Assembly (NCBI GenBank): GCA_028622995.1
Contig: JAJQJQ010000056.1
Coordinates: 558,001-622,000, forward strand
Reading direction: 5' to 3'
DNA: 64,000 nt
Origin: Panagrolaimus kolymaensis
Taxonomy: Eukaryota; Nematoda; Chromadorea; Rhabditida; Panagrolaimidae
Shown here: positions 23,501-36,020 of the stretch, piece by piece
Position numbering within the stretch: the first letter of the stretch is position 1
Layout of the letters: the number at the start of each line of letters is the position of its first letter
Program-made: the position numbers and the translations under genes
The notes under the pieces: generated by a model
Databases searched by the model: none
Seen by the model: only the letters and a program-made list of their open reading frames with translations
Told to the model about the DNA's origin: nothing

Positions 23501-26500
23501 ACAAGATCGAAAATCAGCTAAACGTGAACGAGTTAAACAATTGGCTCAAGATATTTGGGGAAAATATTTGAAACATTGTAAAAATAATATGCGAAGTGAA
23601 TTAAAAGCTCTTCGAACTAATGCAAAATCCATCGTTGCATTATTTAAAGAAATTGATTTAAACGATGGACGAAGCACTAAAGAAGAGCAAGAACGTCGAT
23701 TGTATAATAATTTGGAACAAGTTCGAGATGCTTTATTGAATGATAATACTTTATCCATTTTTGAAATTGCTCATTCTGGCATTGTCAAAGCTTTATGCTT
23801 CGTACTCGCTCGATGCGTTCAAGACACCGATGGCCTTGTTGCAACTACATTTAGACGGGTTTTTGCTGGTGAAAATGTTATGAATACAATAGCTCGAAAA
23901 ATAGTTTTTGTTTTGGAAGCTTTGGAGAAGTTCCCTGTTCTCAAATATGATAAACCAAATAGCAGCGTTAGTGGAATGAAACTTCTCACTCGCAGATTTC
24001 GATTCCAACTTGAACAAGCTGATCCCAAACATTGGCTTCAACAAAAATTACTTAACAATACTGGAAGACAAATGAAAGCTGATCCATTATGCACGGTTCA
24101 ACATTTAAAACATTATTTAATTCAAATGCTTTCCAAATTTTGGTTTGATACAGAAAGGCCACATCTTGAATTTGTTAAGAAAATTATGGAATGCAAAAAT
24201 AATAAGAAAGAATTGAGCTTTCAATATGAAAGTAATTTTGATAAAAATGGTATCATTTATTATCTTGGAACTAATGGTTTAACAGAAGAAAAATGGGTTA
24301 ATCCTGCCACTGCTGGATTGATTAAAGTTGGAAGCAGCGATGGCAGACATATGCCATTTGATCAAGCTGATGCAATATTTAGTCGTGAAACAAAACCAGC
24401 AAATTGTCATACTGGCGATGTTAAAGGAGCCAACTTTGTTTTTGATCTTGGTGTTAGTGTTTATCCAACGGTTTATACTTTACGCCATTCAGAAGGCTAT
24501 AGTCGTTCAGCATTAAGAAATTGGACTTTTGAAGGTTCAACAGATAACAAAAGATGGTATATCATATCTCGTCATGCCAATGATGAATCCCTTAATGAAC
24601 CTGGAGATACCGCATCATGGAGTATAACAGCTAATACTGAAATAGCTTTTCGATTCTTCAGAATCGTTCAACAAGGGTTGAATGCAAGTGGCAAAAGTCA
24701 TTATTTATCTTTTAGTGGCTTTGAACTTTATGGCACAGTTGTTGATGTTTTGGTAAGTTTTAAACTTGGATTTATGAAAACTTTAAAATTGCATTTTAGT
24801 CTGATCCAATACCACCACTTCTTATTCCTCGACTATATCCTCGACCAACCAGCTCTAAGCCAACACCTTCCACTGCTTCAGGAAGCAAGTATTCATGGTC
24901 ATATAAACCATCTCGAGGTGGTGGAGGCTTTAATCTTCCAAATCCTGAAGATAATTCATTTGCTCATCATCGTGCCATAGTTCGTGCTTCATTATCAGAA
25001 ATTAGTGGGAGCGAAAGCTTCAATAATACTGGTTTATCAGCATTGCCAAAAGATGCAAAGCCACCAGGAACAAACATTGATGCTCCTCCACATCGAATTG
25101 ATAAAAGTAAATTGGATAAAGGCAAACTTCGATTATCGAGACATTCAACTGAAAGAGAATATTCTATAAATGCTGGACCATTTGATAGTTCGGATTCACC
25201 TGTTCCAATTCGAGGTTGTGGAACACAAGACTCTGATGGGATTGTTTTTGGTCCAAAAACTATTCCACATTCTGAACGAACTCCAATGGAACCAAAAGTG
25301 GAGGATGGATATCCAAGCATTTTGCGTGGATTCAATGTAAAAAGCACTCAGCCTGATAAAGCAAATTCACCATATGGCAGAGCATTAAATGATGAAGAAA
25401 ATGGAAAAGTCAGAGTTTTATGGGATAATGGAGAAATTGAAAATCTCAAATATGGCAAAGATGGAATTTATGAAGTCAAAGTTTTAGCTAATCAAAAAGT
25501 AACTTCACCATCCTCATATAAAACTTCAAACGATTCACCAGAAGCTTCATCATCATCTACCAATTTATCGGCAAATACAACAATTGCTCAAAAGTCCATG
25601 TCAACAACAAATTTATTCGATGAAAGAAAATCAAGAAGATCTGTGGCTGCAACCAATCAAGCTGCAAGCGCTGAATCTTTACAACATCAAACTCCATCAT
25701 TGGAAAATCTCCTTTCGCGTGCAAGACTTTTTCATGAAAGAATCCCTGAAGCTGGAGATGAGCAATCACAAGCAAATACACCCGAACCTTCAAACAACGA
25801 ACAAAATTTGACTGTTTCAGTAGCAGCAAGCACTTTTGGCGGTGGTTCACATCCAGTTTTATCAACCACTCGACGTTCAGCTGATTCTGAACCAAGTGCA
25901 GCATTTAGTCATACTTCCGTTACTTCATCCACCTCAGGAGGTGGTGGCAATAATCAACAAAATGAAAACGAACCTGATGGTAGTAATAGCACTCGACAAC
26001 GAAGCAGTCGATGGGCTCCTGTTTCATCTTCTCAAGAACTTTTCAATGAAGAGGATGAAGCTGAATTACAATCACAAGAAGAAGAAAATGAAATTGATAT
26101 TGAAGCTGATGCCGATGCGGAAGAGGATGAAGATGATGAATATTATGTTTATCATGTTGCCGCACAGGCCGCAGCCAATCAAAATTCAGGCATGTTTGAT
26201 CTTGGTGGAGAGGGAAGTTCTTCAGGAACATCCCGAAATCCACAAAATTTTACGTCCAGTGAATTATATAACAATTTGCTTGGAAACTATAACGTTGTAT
26301 TTGGAAGTGATAATGGAAATGAAGAGCGTTCAGCAACCGATGATGCAAGTTTGATGAATGATTTACGAGCTACAGTTGCTCGAGCTGAAAGAGAAGGAAG
26401 TAGCACTTCTGGCAGCCGTGCAGCTTCCACAAGTGTTAGTCGCCCATCTCGATTTAGCAATTATGCTGATGCCCTTCGAACTGTTATGCAACAAGTTCTT

Positions 26501-29178
26501 GATGCAAGTGGCCATGGTGATAGTGAAGAAATCGAGGACGATATTCTCTTTAATGATGAATATGATGAAGAAAACACCGATGAGACTGAAGAAGACATCG
26601 ACGATGTCCTTACTCAAGGCATTGCAAATGCTGTTGAAGCTGGACATCCCCGACATCTTTTTGGTAAACAAAAAATATTAAAACTTGCTTCTAAAAATAA
26701 TTTAATTATTATAGGCCTAAGTGACGCTACAGCTGCTACTGCTCGAGTAGGTAGAATTCCTGCTAGCGATGCTGCTCGAATTGCAATTCGCAATATCGTT
26801 GGTATTCCACCAAGATTTTATGATATTCTTTCTCCCATGAGTAGCTCACGACAAGATCCTGAACATCATAATACTGGATCGCGATCATCTCGAAAAGCTT
26901 TAAGACAATGGGATGATGACTTTACACTTAAACCATCTCATTCAGCCCTTATCCCAGTATTTGATCCTCGACCAGGTCGTAATAATGTTAATCAGGTAAG
27001 CATTTGTAGAAATATAAAATGACTACAAATTTATTATTTTTAAGACTGAAGATGTTGAATTGCCAACCAACAACGTCAAAGATGAAACTTTGTTTAAACG
27101 AGATTTGGGACTTCGATTTAATCACAATACAACCATTGCTAAAACCGATATAGAATCCAAAGATCTAAAAATTTATTTAAGTGGGCCAAATATTCCTGGA
27201 ATTAAAAATGCTACAATTGAAATGGATAATGATGAACGAAAACTTCTATTTTATATTCAAAGAGTTCTCAATCTTACTGAATGGGGTCTTCACGCAGGAA
27301 AGCGAACAAGTTCAAAAATTTGGGAGCCAACTTACACTCTTATTTATGAAATTGCTGGATATCATGATCCCACAGTTGAAATTACACCGTTATCACCAGC
27401 TAAACTTGCAAATGGTGAATCCCTTGATCTTCCAGTTCAAATGGCTCTTGATTCCATAATTTTCTTGAAGGATTTCATTCGAGTTTGGAATCTTGGTTTG
27501 CAAGCTGATGCATTTATAAGTGAAAAAATAACTCAAAAAATTGCTCAAGAATTAAGTGATCCTTTGCTTGTTTCGGCTAATTCCCTCTCAGAATGGTGCA
27601 ACTTTATTTTAACCAAACATAAACATTTATTTTCAATTGAAACTCGTCGAAATTATCTTATGGCAACTGCATTTGGAACCACTCGAAGTATAGTTTGGGC
27701 TCAAAATTTATTAGATCAAGCAAATGAACAAAATAATGCTCAATCTCAAAATCGTCGAGATGATAACACTGATTTCCGAATTGGTCGATTAAAGCATGAA
27801 AGAATTAAAGTTCCTCGAAATGATGAACTTTTTGATACAGCTATGCGTGTTTTAAAATTCCATGCCGTTCGTAAAAGTGTTTTGGAAATCCAATACTTCA
27901 ATGAAGAGGGCACTGGTCTAGGCCCAACTCTTGAATTTTATGCTCTTGTGGCTGCAGAATTTCAACGCAAATCCCGCGCTGTTTGGATTTGTGATGATGA
28001 TGATAGCGTTTATACTAAAGTGGATGAAAATATTGAAACTGATTTGGGTAGTGGTAAAAAACCTCCAGGTTATTATGTTCGTCGCCCTGGTGGACTTTTC
28101 CCTGCTCCAATTCCACCCAACACAGCTGAAAGTGAACAAGCATGCATTTTATTCAAAGTTTTGGGAATTTTCTTAGGAAAAATTATTCAAGATAGTCGTT
28201 TAGTGGATATTCCATTATCCATTCCATTATTAAAACTTTTATGTCTCGTAAGTTTTTTTTTAAATTTGCATTAATATTTTGTAAATTCTATTTTTTTAGA
28301 GCCTTGATGCATTTACATTGGAAGGAGTGTTGAGCCTCGATGACTTTAGCGTGGTTCATCAAGAAAAAGCTGAATTCATTCGTGAACTAAATAATCTTCA
28401 AAGTAAACGTGATACAATTTGGAACGATCAAAATCTTAGCCGAGAACAACGATTCCATAAAATTCGAAGTTTGAGACTTGATATTGCCAATACAAAATGC
28501 GCCCTTGATGAACTTGCTTTGACTTTCGTCGTGGATCCACCATCCAATGTTTTCCAATATCGTGGTTATGAACTTGTTGAAGATGGTGCAAATGTGGAAG
28601 TCACCCTTGGCAATGTAGATGATTATGTTGAAAAAGTTCTTGATTTCCATCTTAATACTGGAATTCGACCACAAATCGAAGCATTGCGTGAAGGTTTCAA
28701 TCTTGTTTGTCCTTTGAATGCTCTTGGAATTTTCACTCCGCCAGAATTTCTTACAATTTTATGTGGAGATCAAAGTCCTCAATGGACTCTTGAAGAATTA
28801 CAAAAGTATACAGTACCTAAAAATGGATACACTCATGACTCAACCACATTCAAACGATTTATTCAAGTTTTGGTTGAAATGGATCCTATTCAACGAAAAT
28901 CTTTCTTGCAATTTGCTACAGGTTGTAGTTCACTTCCACCAGGTATAATTATAAAATTTATTAAACATAAGATCGCAAAATAATTATTAAATTTAGGTGG
29001 CTTAGCTAATTTGCATCCTCCATTAACCATTGTTCGAAAGAGTGAAAGTGGAGATGGCGCTTATCCATCCGTTAACACCTGCGTCCATTATCTTAAAGTT
29101 CCAGATTATAGTTCCAAAGAGCTTCTAAAAGAACGATTGCTAAGTGCAACATTACAAAAAGGCTTTTATCTTAATTAA
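20546..29178 (+). CDS. hecd-1: HECT-type E3 ubiquitin ligase, HECTD1 orthologue
   Basis: Ten exons (20546-20626, 20685-21508, 21562-21754, 21801-22167, 22216-24752, 24800-26663, 26715-26995, 27045-28247, 28300-28942, 28997-29178) give 2,724 residues; human HECTD1 is about 2,600. In order: an armadillo-like N-terminus ([26 protein letters not shown]); ankyrin repeats at about 395-470; a SUN-like F5/8-fold domain at about 1150-1330 ([29 protein letters not shown]); a degenerate MIB/HERC2-like segment near 1520-1565; an acidic low-complexity stretch; and a C-terminal HECT domain with [15 protein letters not shown] and catalytic Cys2693 in [12 protein letters not shown] ligases take ubiquitin on this cysteine before passing it to substrates. 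The worm orthologue is linked to embryonic development. The start ATG has a strong context (CCGCCATGG) and follows a candidate splice acceptor. Introns 4 and 6 are stop-free multiples of three. Confidence 0.95.
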
Positions 29179-30379
29179 ATCAAATCAAATTAAAAAAAGA
29201 TCATTGTTTTCAATTGTGATCTCGAAGATATTTTCACAAATAGTTTTACTTTTCAATCCTCAAAACAATTTCTTTTGAAAAAACAAATGCTTTCTTTTAT
29301 TATTGAATCACAACAGTGCCTTGGCAAAACATAATAATAAGGTTTTTATTACACAATACACTTTGATTTAAAAAACCCTGTAAATCTTTCTTTATTCTTT
29401 CTTTCTTTTTTGTATACTCATAAAAATTAGCTGGTGTTTTTTCTTTGACTGACAACAAAATTTGTATTTTTTTTTGATCGTGCAGTTTCTGCTATATTAA
29501 ACTAAAGAAAATCCTGGTCACTCAATCGCGTGTTTATAATTTTTTACTTTCTTTTGTTTATTTCCATTTTTATAATGGTTCTGTATTTTTATTTTGTAAA
29601 ATTCAATTTTCTTGTATTGAATAAAATGTTTGTTAAAATGTTGAAGAAGCAAACTACAGTCACCTTTTTAAAAATGCATTTAAAAAACAGAAAAACAAAC
29701 TTTTAACATTTTGCAGCGATATGAAACAAGCCATCATGGATGGAGTGAGTTTTCTTGATGGCGACGCCGTGAGAAAATTTTTTATGCCCTTCTCAACGAT
29801 ATTGCTCATCTCTGCTCCCATGATTCTCATTTTGCTTTTAGGGGCAAGAGGCGTCGTTGTCGTTTGTGAGCAAGATGGTCGCAAATTGTAACCGGATATT
29901 GGCAATGTTGTTACTGCTGCTCAACCTGTGAGTTATGGTCTCGGTCGACGACGGCTCATTCCAACACTTATATTGTGCCATCTTCTTTCTTCTTTTGAGT
30001 TTTTTGTTCTATTTTAAAGAAGCTTTCTTTTGCCTTCAGAATATTTTTTAAATGCTCGCTCAAAAGGCCCTACTTCTAAAGAGGAAGAAAACGATGACAA
30101 TGACTTAAGCCATCGACGACTAAATTTTTCTTTTGCACAAAAACAGTTAAATAGTTACCCACTTGTACATAATGCCTCTATACAAGAAGCGAAGAAGCCA
30201 CTTTTTAAAAAAGAATAGGGCGTAAAACCGCGAACTTTATGCGCACTAAGTACTTATTGTTTTCGGTAAAAAAGCTGCTTTTCCAGAAAACAAAGTGTTT
30301 ATTTTCACATGCCGGATCATAATCGCCTGCTTTTTTGAAGTTAGAAACTTTATTTTTCTTTTCTCTTTCATTTTGAGTA
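29179..30379. other. HECD-1 3' flank and receptor promoter
   Basis: A poly(A)-like AATAAA occurs near 29620 in the HECD-1 3' flank. The 29700-29960 stretch is clearly less AT-rich and holds the candidate microprotein described separately. The remainder up to 30380 is featureless AT-rich DNA. Confidence 0.5.
29721..29891 (+). CDS. candidate 56-residue membrane microprotein
   Basis: An ATG lies four bases after a good acceptor (TTTTGCAG, ending 29716) and opens a 57-codon frame to TAA at 29889-29891. The protein starts MKQAIMDGVSFLDGD, then has a strongly hydrophobic stretch of about 25 residues (FFMPFSTILLISAPMILILL) followed by GARGVVVVC and a short polar tail, so a single membrane span is predicted. 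Base composition is richer in G and C than its surroundings and codon usage is balanced, unlike the low-complexity frames elsewhere in the spacers. The acceptor next to the ATG would fit trans-splicing of an independent small gene. I recognise no family. It could also be a chance frame or a 5' leader. Confidence 0.4.
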   Translation: MKQAIMDGVSFLDGDAVRKFFMPFSTILLISAPMILILLLGARGVVVVCEQDGRKL

Positions 30380-31716
30380 ATGATGCTTCGGCCGGAAATG
30401 TTATGCCGAGTTTGTGGTGATCGTGCCAGCGGTAAGTAAAAGTTATACGGTATCTGGTGAATAAAAGTTTTTTTAGGCCGACATTACGGTGTTCAAAGCT
30501 GTGATGGATGCCGAGGCTTTTTTAAAAGGTAATTATTTTATTATTTTATTTGCTGTTTTTCCCTGAAACTATCATATTTAAGATCCATTCGTAGAAATTT
30601 AAAATATGAATGCAAAGAAAATGGCATCTGTATCGTTGACGTGAGCCGTCGAAATCAATGTCAACATTGCCGTTTTAAAAAATGTCTCATGGTTCAAATG
30701 AATCGAAATGGTTGGTTTTTTATTTGTTGCATATTAAACTATTAAAATTTTTATCAAGTGACATTTTTTCTCAGCTTCTCAATTTACTTTTTTTCTTTTC
30801 TTTTTTTGATAGTTATCTTAAATTCTAGTTTCAGCAGTACAAAATGAGCGAAGTGTTTATCCAAAGCAACAGTTACAGCAACAAAAAACTCAAAATACTA
30901 ATCAGCATCGAATTCCATATTCTATGGTTTTGGCGCCTCTTTCATCGGCGAATATTGCTTCGCCTCCTCCACTTTTAACACCTTTGAATCTCTTACTTAA
31001 TCGACCTTTGATACCTCCGCCAAGTAGTTGTTATTCAGCATCAAATAAAATAACTGACTTTACAATTAAAAGTCTAACTGAAAAAACTCCAATACCGAAT
31101 GAAATGGATTGGTCCACTTTTCTTCATTCAATTTTAATTTGGACAAGTAAATTTCCACCTTTGAGTCAACAAAAATCTGAAGATCGAAAACTTCTGCTTC
31201 AATCAAGCTGGCATTTATTATTTTTATTTTATTATTCAACTCAATTTAACCCATTGTTTCATGATTTTCATCAAAAATGCATTCAATCGACGAAGTTGTC
31301 TCAAAATGAAGTTAATAAAATTGTTTACATAATTGAAACGCTTCGCTCATTAAAATTAAACCCAATCGAACAATGGACTTTTTCATGCATTTTACTTTTT
31401 CGCGCAGGTAAGACAAAAAGAAAATTGAAAAAAGTGCAATTATGATAGTTTTATCATAACTTTTTTAGATACCCCGCAATTGACATCATCGTCCAATATT
31501 CGATCAATTCAAGAGCAATCATGTCTTGCTTTGGCTGAATGTATGATTGCTGCATCAAATTTGCTTGGACAAGAAGAAGCAAAAATTCGATTTGCTAAAA
31601 CAATTTTACTAATTTCTCCGTTTCAAAATATTTCTCCTTCAATGATTAAAGAATTCTTTTTACCCAATGCCAGCATTAATGATATTTTAAATCAAATTGA
31701 AAAAAATAGTACATAG
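30380..31716 (+). CDS. NR2E-type nuclear receptor (Hr83/NHR-111-like)
   Basis: Five exons (30380-30431, 30477-30528, 30583-30710, 30835-31407, 31469-31716) give 350 residues. The DNA-binding domain begins almost at the N-terminus: CRVCGDRASG (Cys9, Cys12), RHYGVQSCDGCRGFFKR with P-box CDGCRG, IRRNLKYECKENG, then RRNQCQHCRFKKC. This is the conserved, non-supplementary type. The DGCRGFFKRSIRRNL sequence and an ending FFLPNASINDIL, resembling the tailless-family C-terminus, point to subfamily NR2E, closest in my recollection to insect Hr83 and worm NHR-111. The hinge is rich in Gln and Pro. The ligand-binding domain is short and divergent. The splice acceptor of exon 4 is a CAGCAG-type site; I chose the one giving AVQNER after the finger. 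It is convergent with phosphoserine phosphatase, with 116 bp between the two stops. Confidence 0.85.
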
Positions 31717-31832
31717 TTAAATACACTTATACACATACAATAAAAAGTTGTTAGTTAATAAACATGTAAATTTATTTTTATAAAAAAGGTTAAAATTTAG
31801 AGAAAGTACAAATTTATACAAATCTTATCTAT

Positions 31833-32771
31833 CTATTCTCTATTATCTAATTCACTATTTAAAGTTTCGAAGTCATACACATACCAACTAGCTTGCTGTC
31901 TCACGGCTTCACGAACCTTAAAAAGTTTTTTTTAAAGTCTTAAAAGCCATAAATATATTTTTTATACTCACTTGATTGCCTCCAAAACCAATAAATGCAT
32001 CAGCAGGGGGAGATGCTTCTGCATCAGTTATTCCATCGCCAATCATAACAAGATTGCGGTAACCATGTAATTTTTTTAAAATCCCACAAACACCAGCTTT
32101 TCCAATTTGTTGATTTCCATTATCACTTGTAGGTTCATTGATATCAAACCCAGCATAAGTGCCATCTTCATGATATAAAATTTCATTTGCATAAACTCGA
32201 TTGATTGGAATTCCAAGTCTTTGAGCGACTGGAATAATCAATGGTCGAAATCCTCCAGAAACGAGATAAACATCCGTTCCACGAGTTTGTAATTTTTCCA
32301 CCATTTCTATGATGCCTGGCGTCAACGATATTTCATGAGTTTTTGCGTATTCTCTTACTTCTGGTAATGTAGGCTGCATCACTTCTAATCTGTAACACAT
32401 ATCGTTTCACAAACTTGAATTGTGTAAAACGAGTTTTCAATTGTGTGTTACCTCAAACGTAAAGCTTCTCTAAAACTCATTGAACCATTCATTGCACGTT
32501 GTGTACATGCGGCCACTTCTGCACCCTTTCCAAGATATGCAGCTAATTCATCGATTGCTTCATCCTTAAAAAGTAAAAAATTTAAGTTAACAAAAAGAGA
32601 TAGATTTTTATTTACCGTGCATACTGTAGAATCCACATCAAAACAAACTGCATCAGAATTACGCCAAATATTTTTAATTCTTGATTCTGGACGATTGTTA
32701 TAAATTTTTGCATAACCATTAAAAGATTTAAGAGTTTGATTTGAAGTATTTCGTTGAATATCTGGGCCCAT
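31833..32771 (-). CDS. phosphoserine phosphatase
   Basis: Four exons (32771-32616, 32564-32452, 32389-31972, 31916-31833) give 256 residues. The enzyme removes phosphate from phosphoserine in the last step of serine synthesis. It belongs to the HAD superfamily: motif I is CFDVDSTVC with nucleophile Asp45 and Asp47, motif II lies in VYLVSGGF, and motif III is MIGDGITDAEASPPADAF followed by IGFGG. The cap helices (DELAAYLGKGAEVA, MNGSMSFREALRLR) match eukaryotic PSPH. About 38 residues precede the domain, slightly longer than mammalian PSPH. The start is the first in-frame ATG; a TTG-initiated extension of ten codons is less likely. The C-terminus is canonical, with VREAVRQQASWYV. Confidence 0.93.
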
Positions 32772-34585
32772 GTTTTTAAGCGAATTAAAGCTTTGAACCA
32801 AAAATTTAAGAAAAGTTAATCGAGCGATCTCTGAAAAATGGGTTTATTGATTATCAAAAAACTGCAAAAAAATTAATAAAAGAAGAAGGATAACGAAAAA
32901 TGCGTGGGGGAATTCAAAGATGCAAAAAAATAAAAAGAAATCTAGTTTATTAACGCGATAGAAATAAATAAATTTTCTTCTTTAATTAGCACCAAAAAAC
33001 GAAAAAGTGATTACTATAGATAGGCATAAAGGCAGACGACAACGACAGTCAAAAACAACTTCAAAGATGAACAAAAAAAAAATAACTTCCTTTTTTGGTC
33101 GGAAAAAAAGACACGGTGAAAGAAAAAAGTGATTTTTAAGGATAAAAGTCTGGCAGCATTTTATACTTCGCGCCGCTAGAAATGGGTATTTGTAAACAAC
33201 ATGAATTTTATGATGATTTACCGACGACGATTAAAGAAGGGCAAAACAGCATACGTGATATTTGCGACTTTGCGTGTAACTTAAAAAAGGAACGAAAAAG
33301 GAAAAAAGTTAGTTATTGTATTTATTTTTATTTATAAATTTGGACGCCAAAAATCTTAGTGACCTAGACAACCTTTAAATTTGTAAACAAATAAATTTCC
33401 CAACCTCAAAAAAATTTAGAAATTAAGAAAAAGCTAAAAGTCATAGCTAACGAAAAACTTTTAGAATGAACCAAAAACAACAAATGTTCCGCTCTTTCTG
33501 ATCTAATGAGTTGAAAAAAGATGTTTGTGCCTTTCACGTGTTTAAACCACCCCCTTTTTAAATACATATAATCATCAGCAGCAGCCGAAAAAAAATAAGA
33601 GTGATGTAAGTAAAAAAATATAATTAGGGCGGGGATACTAAAAAATAAACTGATCTTTTAATACAGGAAAGGAAGTTTCCAATCAAAAAAAAATATATTT
33701 ATTTTTTCTTTATTTATCAGACGAAACAAAAAAAAATAAAATATGGCCTAAGAGAAAAAGTTGGGGTCTTTCTTTTTTTTGCTGTAAAAATGGGGAAGCC
33801 CTTTTTAATGTTACACATACATACGTCAACACAAGCAAAGAAAGGGACTTTTTCAAGATCAAAATCTCCAATGCAATAAGAAAAAATAAAAGAAAAAGCA
33901 TTAAAGAAACGAACAAAGAACAAACGCATATCCCTCAGTTTGTCCGTCGTCCATCGAACAACAGCAGCAGTACCACCAATAAAACTTAGAGCAAATCTTT
34001 TGAATACATTTAAAAAAGTTTTTATTTTTTTTCTTTTAGAAAATTAAAACATTTTTGCACTTTGTTGGTTCGTGATGGAGGAAGGAAAAAGTCCTTCTTT
34101 CAACGAAATAAAATAAAAATTCTTCGAAGAAACAAATGAGAATGAGAAAGGGAGAAAGAAAGATAACATGTGGGTGGTGGTCAAAAGATGGCACTTACTA
34201 CGTCACATCGAAGAAAAATTGACCACCATTTATAGCGACAAAACGATTATGGTGTACAATTATTGAGAGAGCACTGGACTTTTCTATGTGGTCAACTGAA
34301 GTTAATAGTGCAAAAAGTGCGAACGAGAACATTACTATAAAAATAAACTTTAAAAACTCGAGAAAAATGTTTCTTTCCTTTCTTTATTTTTTTGTTATGT
34401 TGAAATTTGTGGTGGCCACTGGCAACGAAGGACAATGAAAAAATGCATTCAAGAAAAATTTTTTAAATAAACAAACAAATTTTATTCTTTATTTATTTAC
34501 TTTTATTTTTTTCATAACAACAGCAAAGTTTATCGATTTGGGTTGTTTGTTTTTTTCTAACTTTAATAAAATGGCCAGTTTATTG
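32772..34585. other. intergenic, mostly featureless
   Basis: AT-rich spacer of 1.8 kb between the phosphatase start and the dehydrogenase stop. The only coding-like item is an isolated plus-strand frame at 33182-33337, discussed in the findings. Several minus-strand frames near 33710-33930 are low-complexity and not supported. Confidence 0.5.
33182..33337 (+). other. isolated 51-codon coding-like frame
   Basis: The frame starts MGICKQHEFYDDLPTTIKEG and continues with a polar, helix-like stretch rich in Lys/Arg, to TAA at 33335-33337. Its first 35 codons look protein-like rather than low-complexity, and a GTTAGT donor-like site occurs near its end. No plus-strand partner exon was found in the following 5 kb, so it is not called as a gene. 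Confidence 0.2.
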
Positions 34586-35579
34586 TTATTGTTGACCATC
34601 AAAATATGATGGAGTAACCATCGCTCCACCATCGATAACCCAACATGAACCTGTGACAAAAGAACCTTCATCATTTGAAGCAAGTAAAGCTACGACCCTT
34701 GCAACTTCTTCGGGTTTTCCCATTCGATCAACGATTGTTTCTTTAATCAGCTTATCACGGAAATTGATTACTTTTGGATCGTCTGATCGCTTCCAAATGT
34801 CTGTATCAATAGTGCCTGGGCTTAAAAAACATAAATAAATTTCAATGAAAAGTTTTTTTTCTGTACTTTATTCCATTAACTCTAATGCCTTTTGATCCAT
34901 AAATAACTGAAGCATTTTTTGTATATGAATCAAGTGCACATTTAGCTACGGAATAATATGGTGTTAATGGACTCTAAAAATAATAACAAAACAATAGATA
35001 GATAATGATTGGACAAATAAACAATACCGTCCGAAGTGCAGCTATACTTGATACGTTTACAATATTGCCTTTGGTTTTTTCGAGATAAGGAACAGCCAAT
35101 TGAGTAAGTGAAATAACTCTGAAAATATTTTTTTTGTTTCGGATGGAAGTAGAAAAAAAACCAACGATCGAACATTAACATTCATTACATAATCGAAATG
35201 CACAATATCAAGTCGATCTAAAGAAGCATCGGGCTTTCGTGATTGTCCAACATTGTTTATTAAAATGTCAAGCTTCCCGAATTGAGTAACAGTTTTTTCG
35301 ATTAATTCTTTTTGAGTTGCTTCTTCTTGAATTGGGCCCGAAACAATTACAATTTTTTCAGGTGATGTTCCAGCTTTTATTAGCATTTCTTTGGTAGCAT
35401 TGAGCTTTTCAATTGATTGGCCATGAATGGTTAAAAAGGCTCCTTCTTTTGCAAATAATAAAGCTGTAGCTTGTCCAATTCCAGCAGATGATCCTATGTA
35501 GCAAGCAACGTTAAAACTTGCATTATTTTGTTATTGAGTTACCTGTTATAATAGCAACTTTATTCTCAAATCTTCCCAT
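34586..35579 (-). CDS. short-chain dehydrogenase/reductase
   Basis: Five exons (35579-35543, 35493-35166, 35118-35028, 34973-34867, 34820-34586) give 265 residues, standard for a classical SDR. The Rossmann signature TGSSAGIG lies at 12-19, NNVG takes the place of NNAG, the catalytic serine is in IVNVSSIA, and the Tyr-x-x-x-Lys pair is Tyr159/Lys163 in YYSVAK. NGINPGTIDTD and [10 protein letters not shown] complete the fold. It will reduce or oxidise a small carbonyl or alcohol substrate with NAD(P)H. Sequence alone does not give the substrate; it resembles the large nematode DHS set of cytosolic SDRs. There is no signal peptide or membrane segment. All splice joins keep phase. Confidence 0.92.
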
Positions 35580-36020
35580 TTTCTTTTTTTTAAGAGGCAA
35601 TCAATGAAAATAAAGCAGCAACCTTAATTAAACTGAGGCGAAAAGAAAACTGATAAAATATTATTTTCACTCAGAATTACCATTTCAACTAATTATTTTC
35701 CTTTCTTTTTTATGTTATTTTCAGAAAAGTTGTGATGATATTGCTGATGACAAAATGACAGATCCTTTTCCTAGCTAAAGTGGTTTAAGAAAAGCATAAG
35801 TTAGTTTGTGTAATTAAAAAGCTAATATCCACCTTGAAAAACTATCAATAAACATATAATTTTCTTTTTGTTTTTATTTATAAATAAAGAAGACCAAAAA
35901 TGAGTTTTTAAAAGCAAAAAATGAAAATATAGAGTACAAGGTTTTAGATATTTGTAACTTTTTTTATGACATTAAACCACATAATTACTTCTAAAACTGC
36001 AATAATTTGCATCCAGGAAA
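35580..36020. other. spacer, no gene seen
   Basis: AT-rich 441 bp between the dehydrogenase start and the stop of the F-box-like gene, both on the minus strand. It presumably combines a promoter and a 3' flank. Confidence 0.55.

Noticed and set aside
25836..26681. Long plus-strand frames in another phase
   Set aside because: They overlap the acidic and Ser-rich region of HECD-1, which continues in frame on both sides.
29660..29905. 81-codon minus-strand frame
   Set aside because: Antisense to the candidate microprotein and less convincing: no span or start context. It is kept as a weak alternative only.
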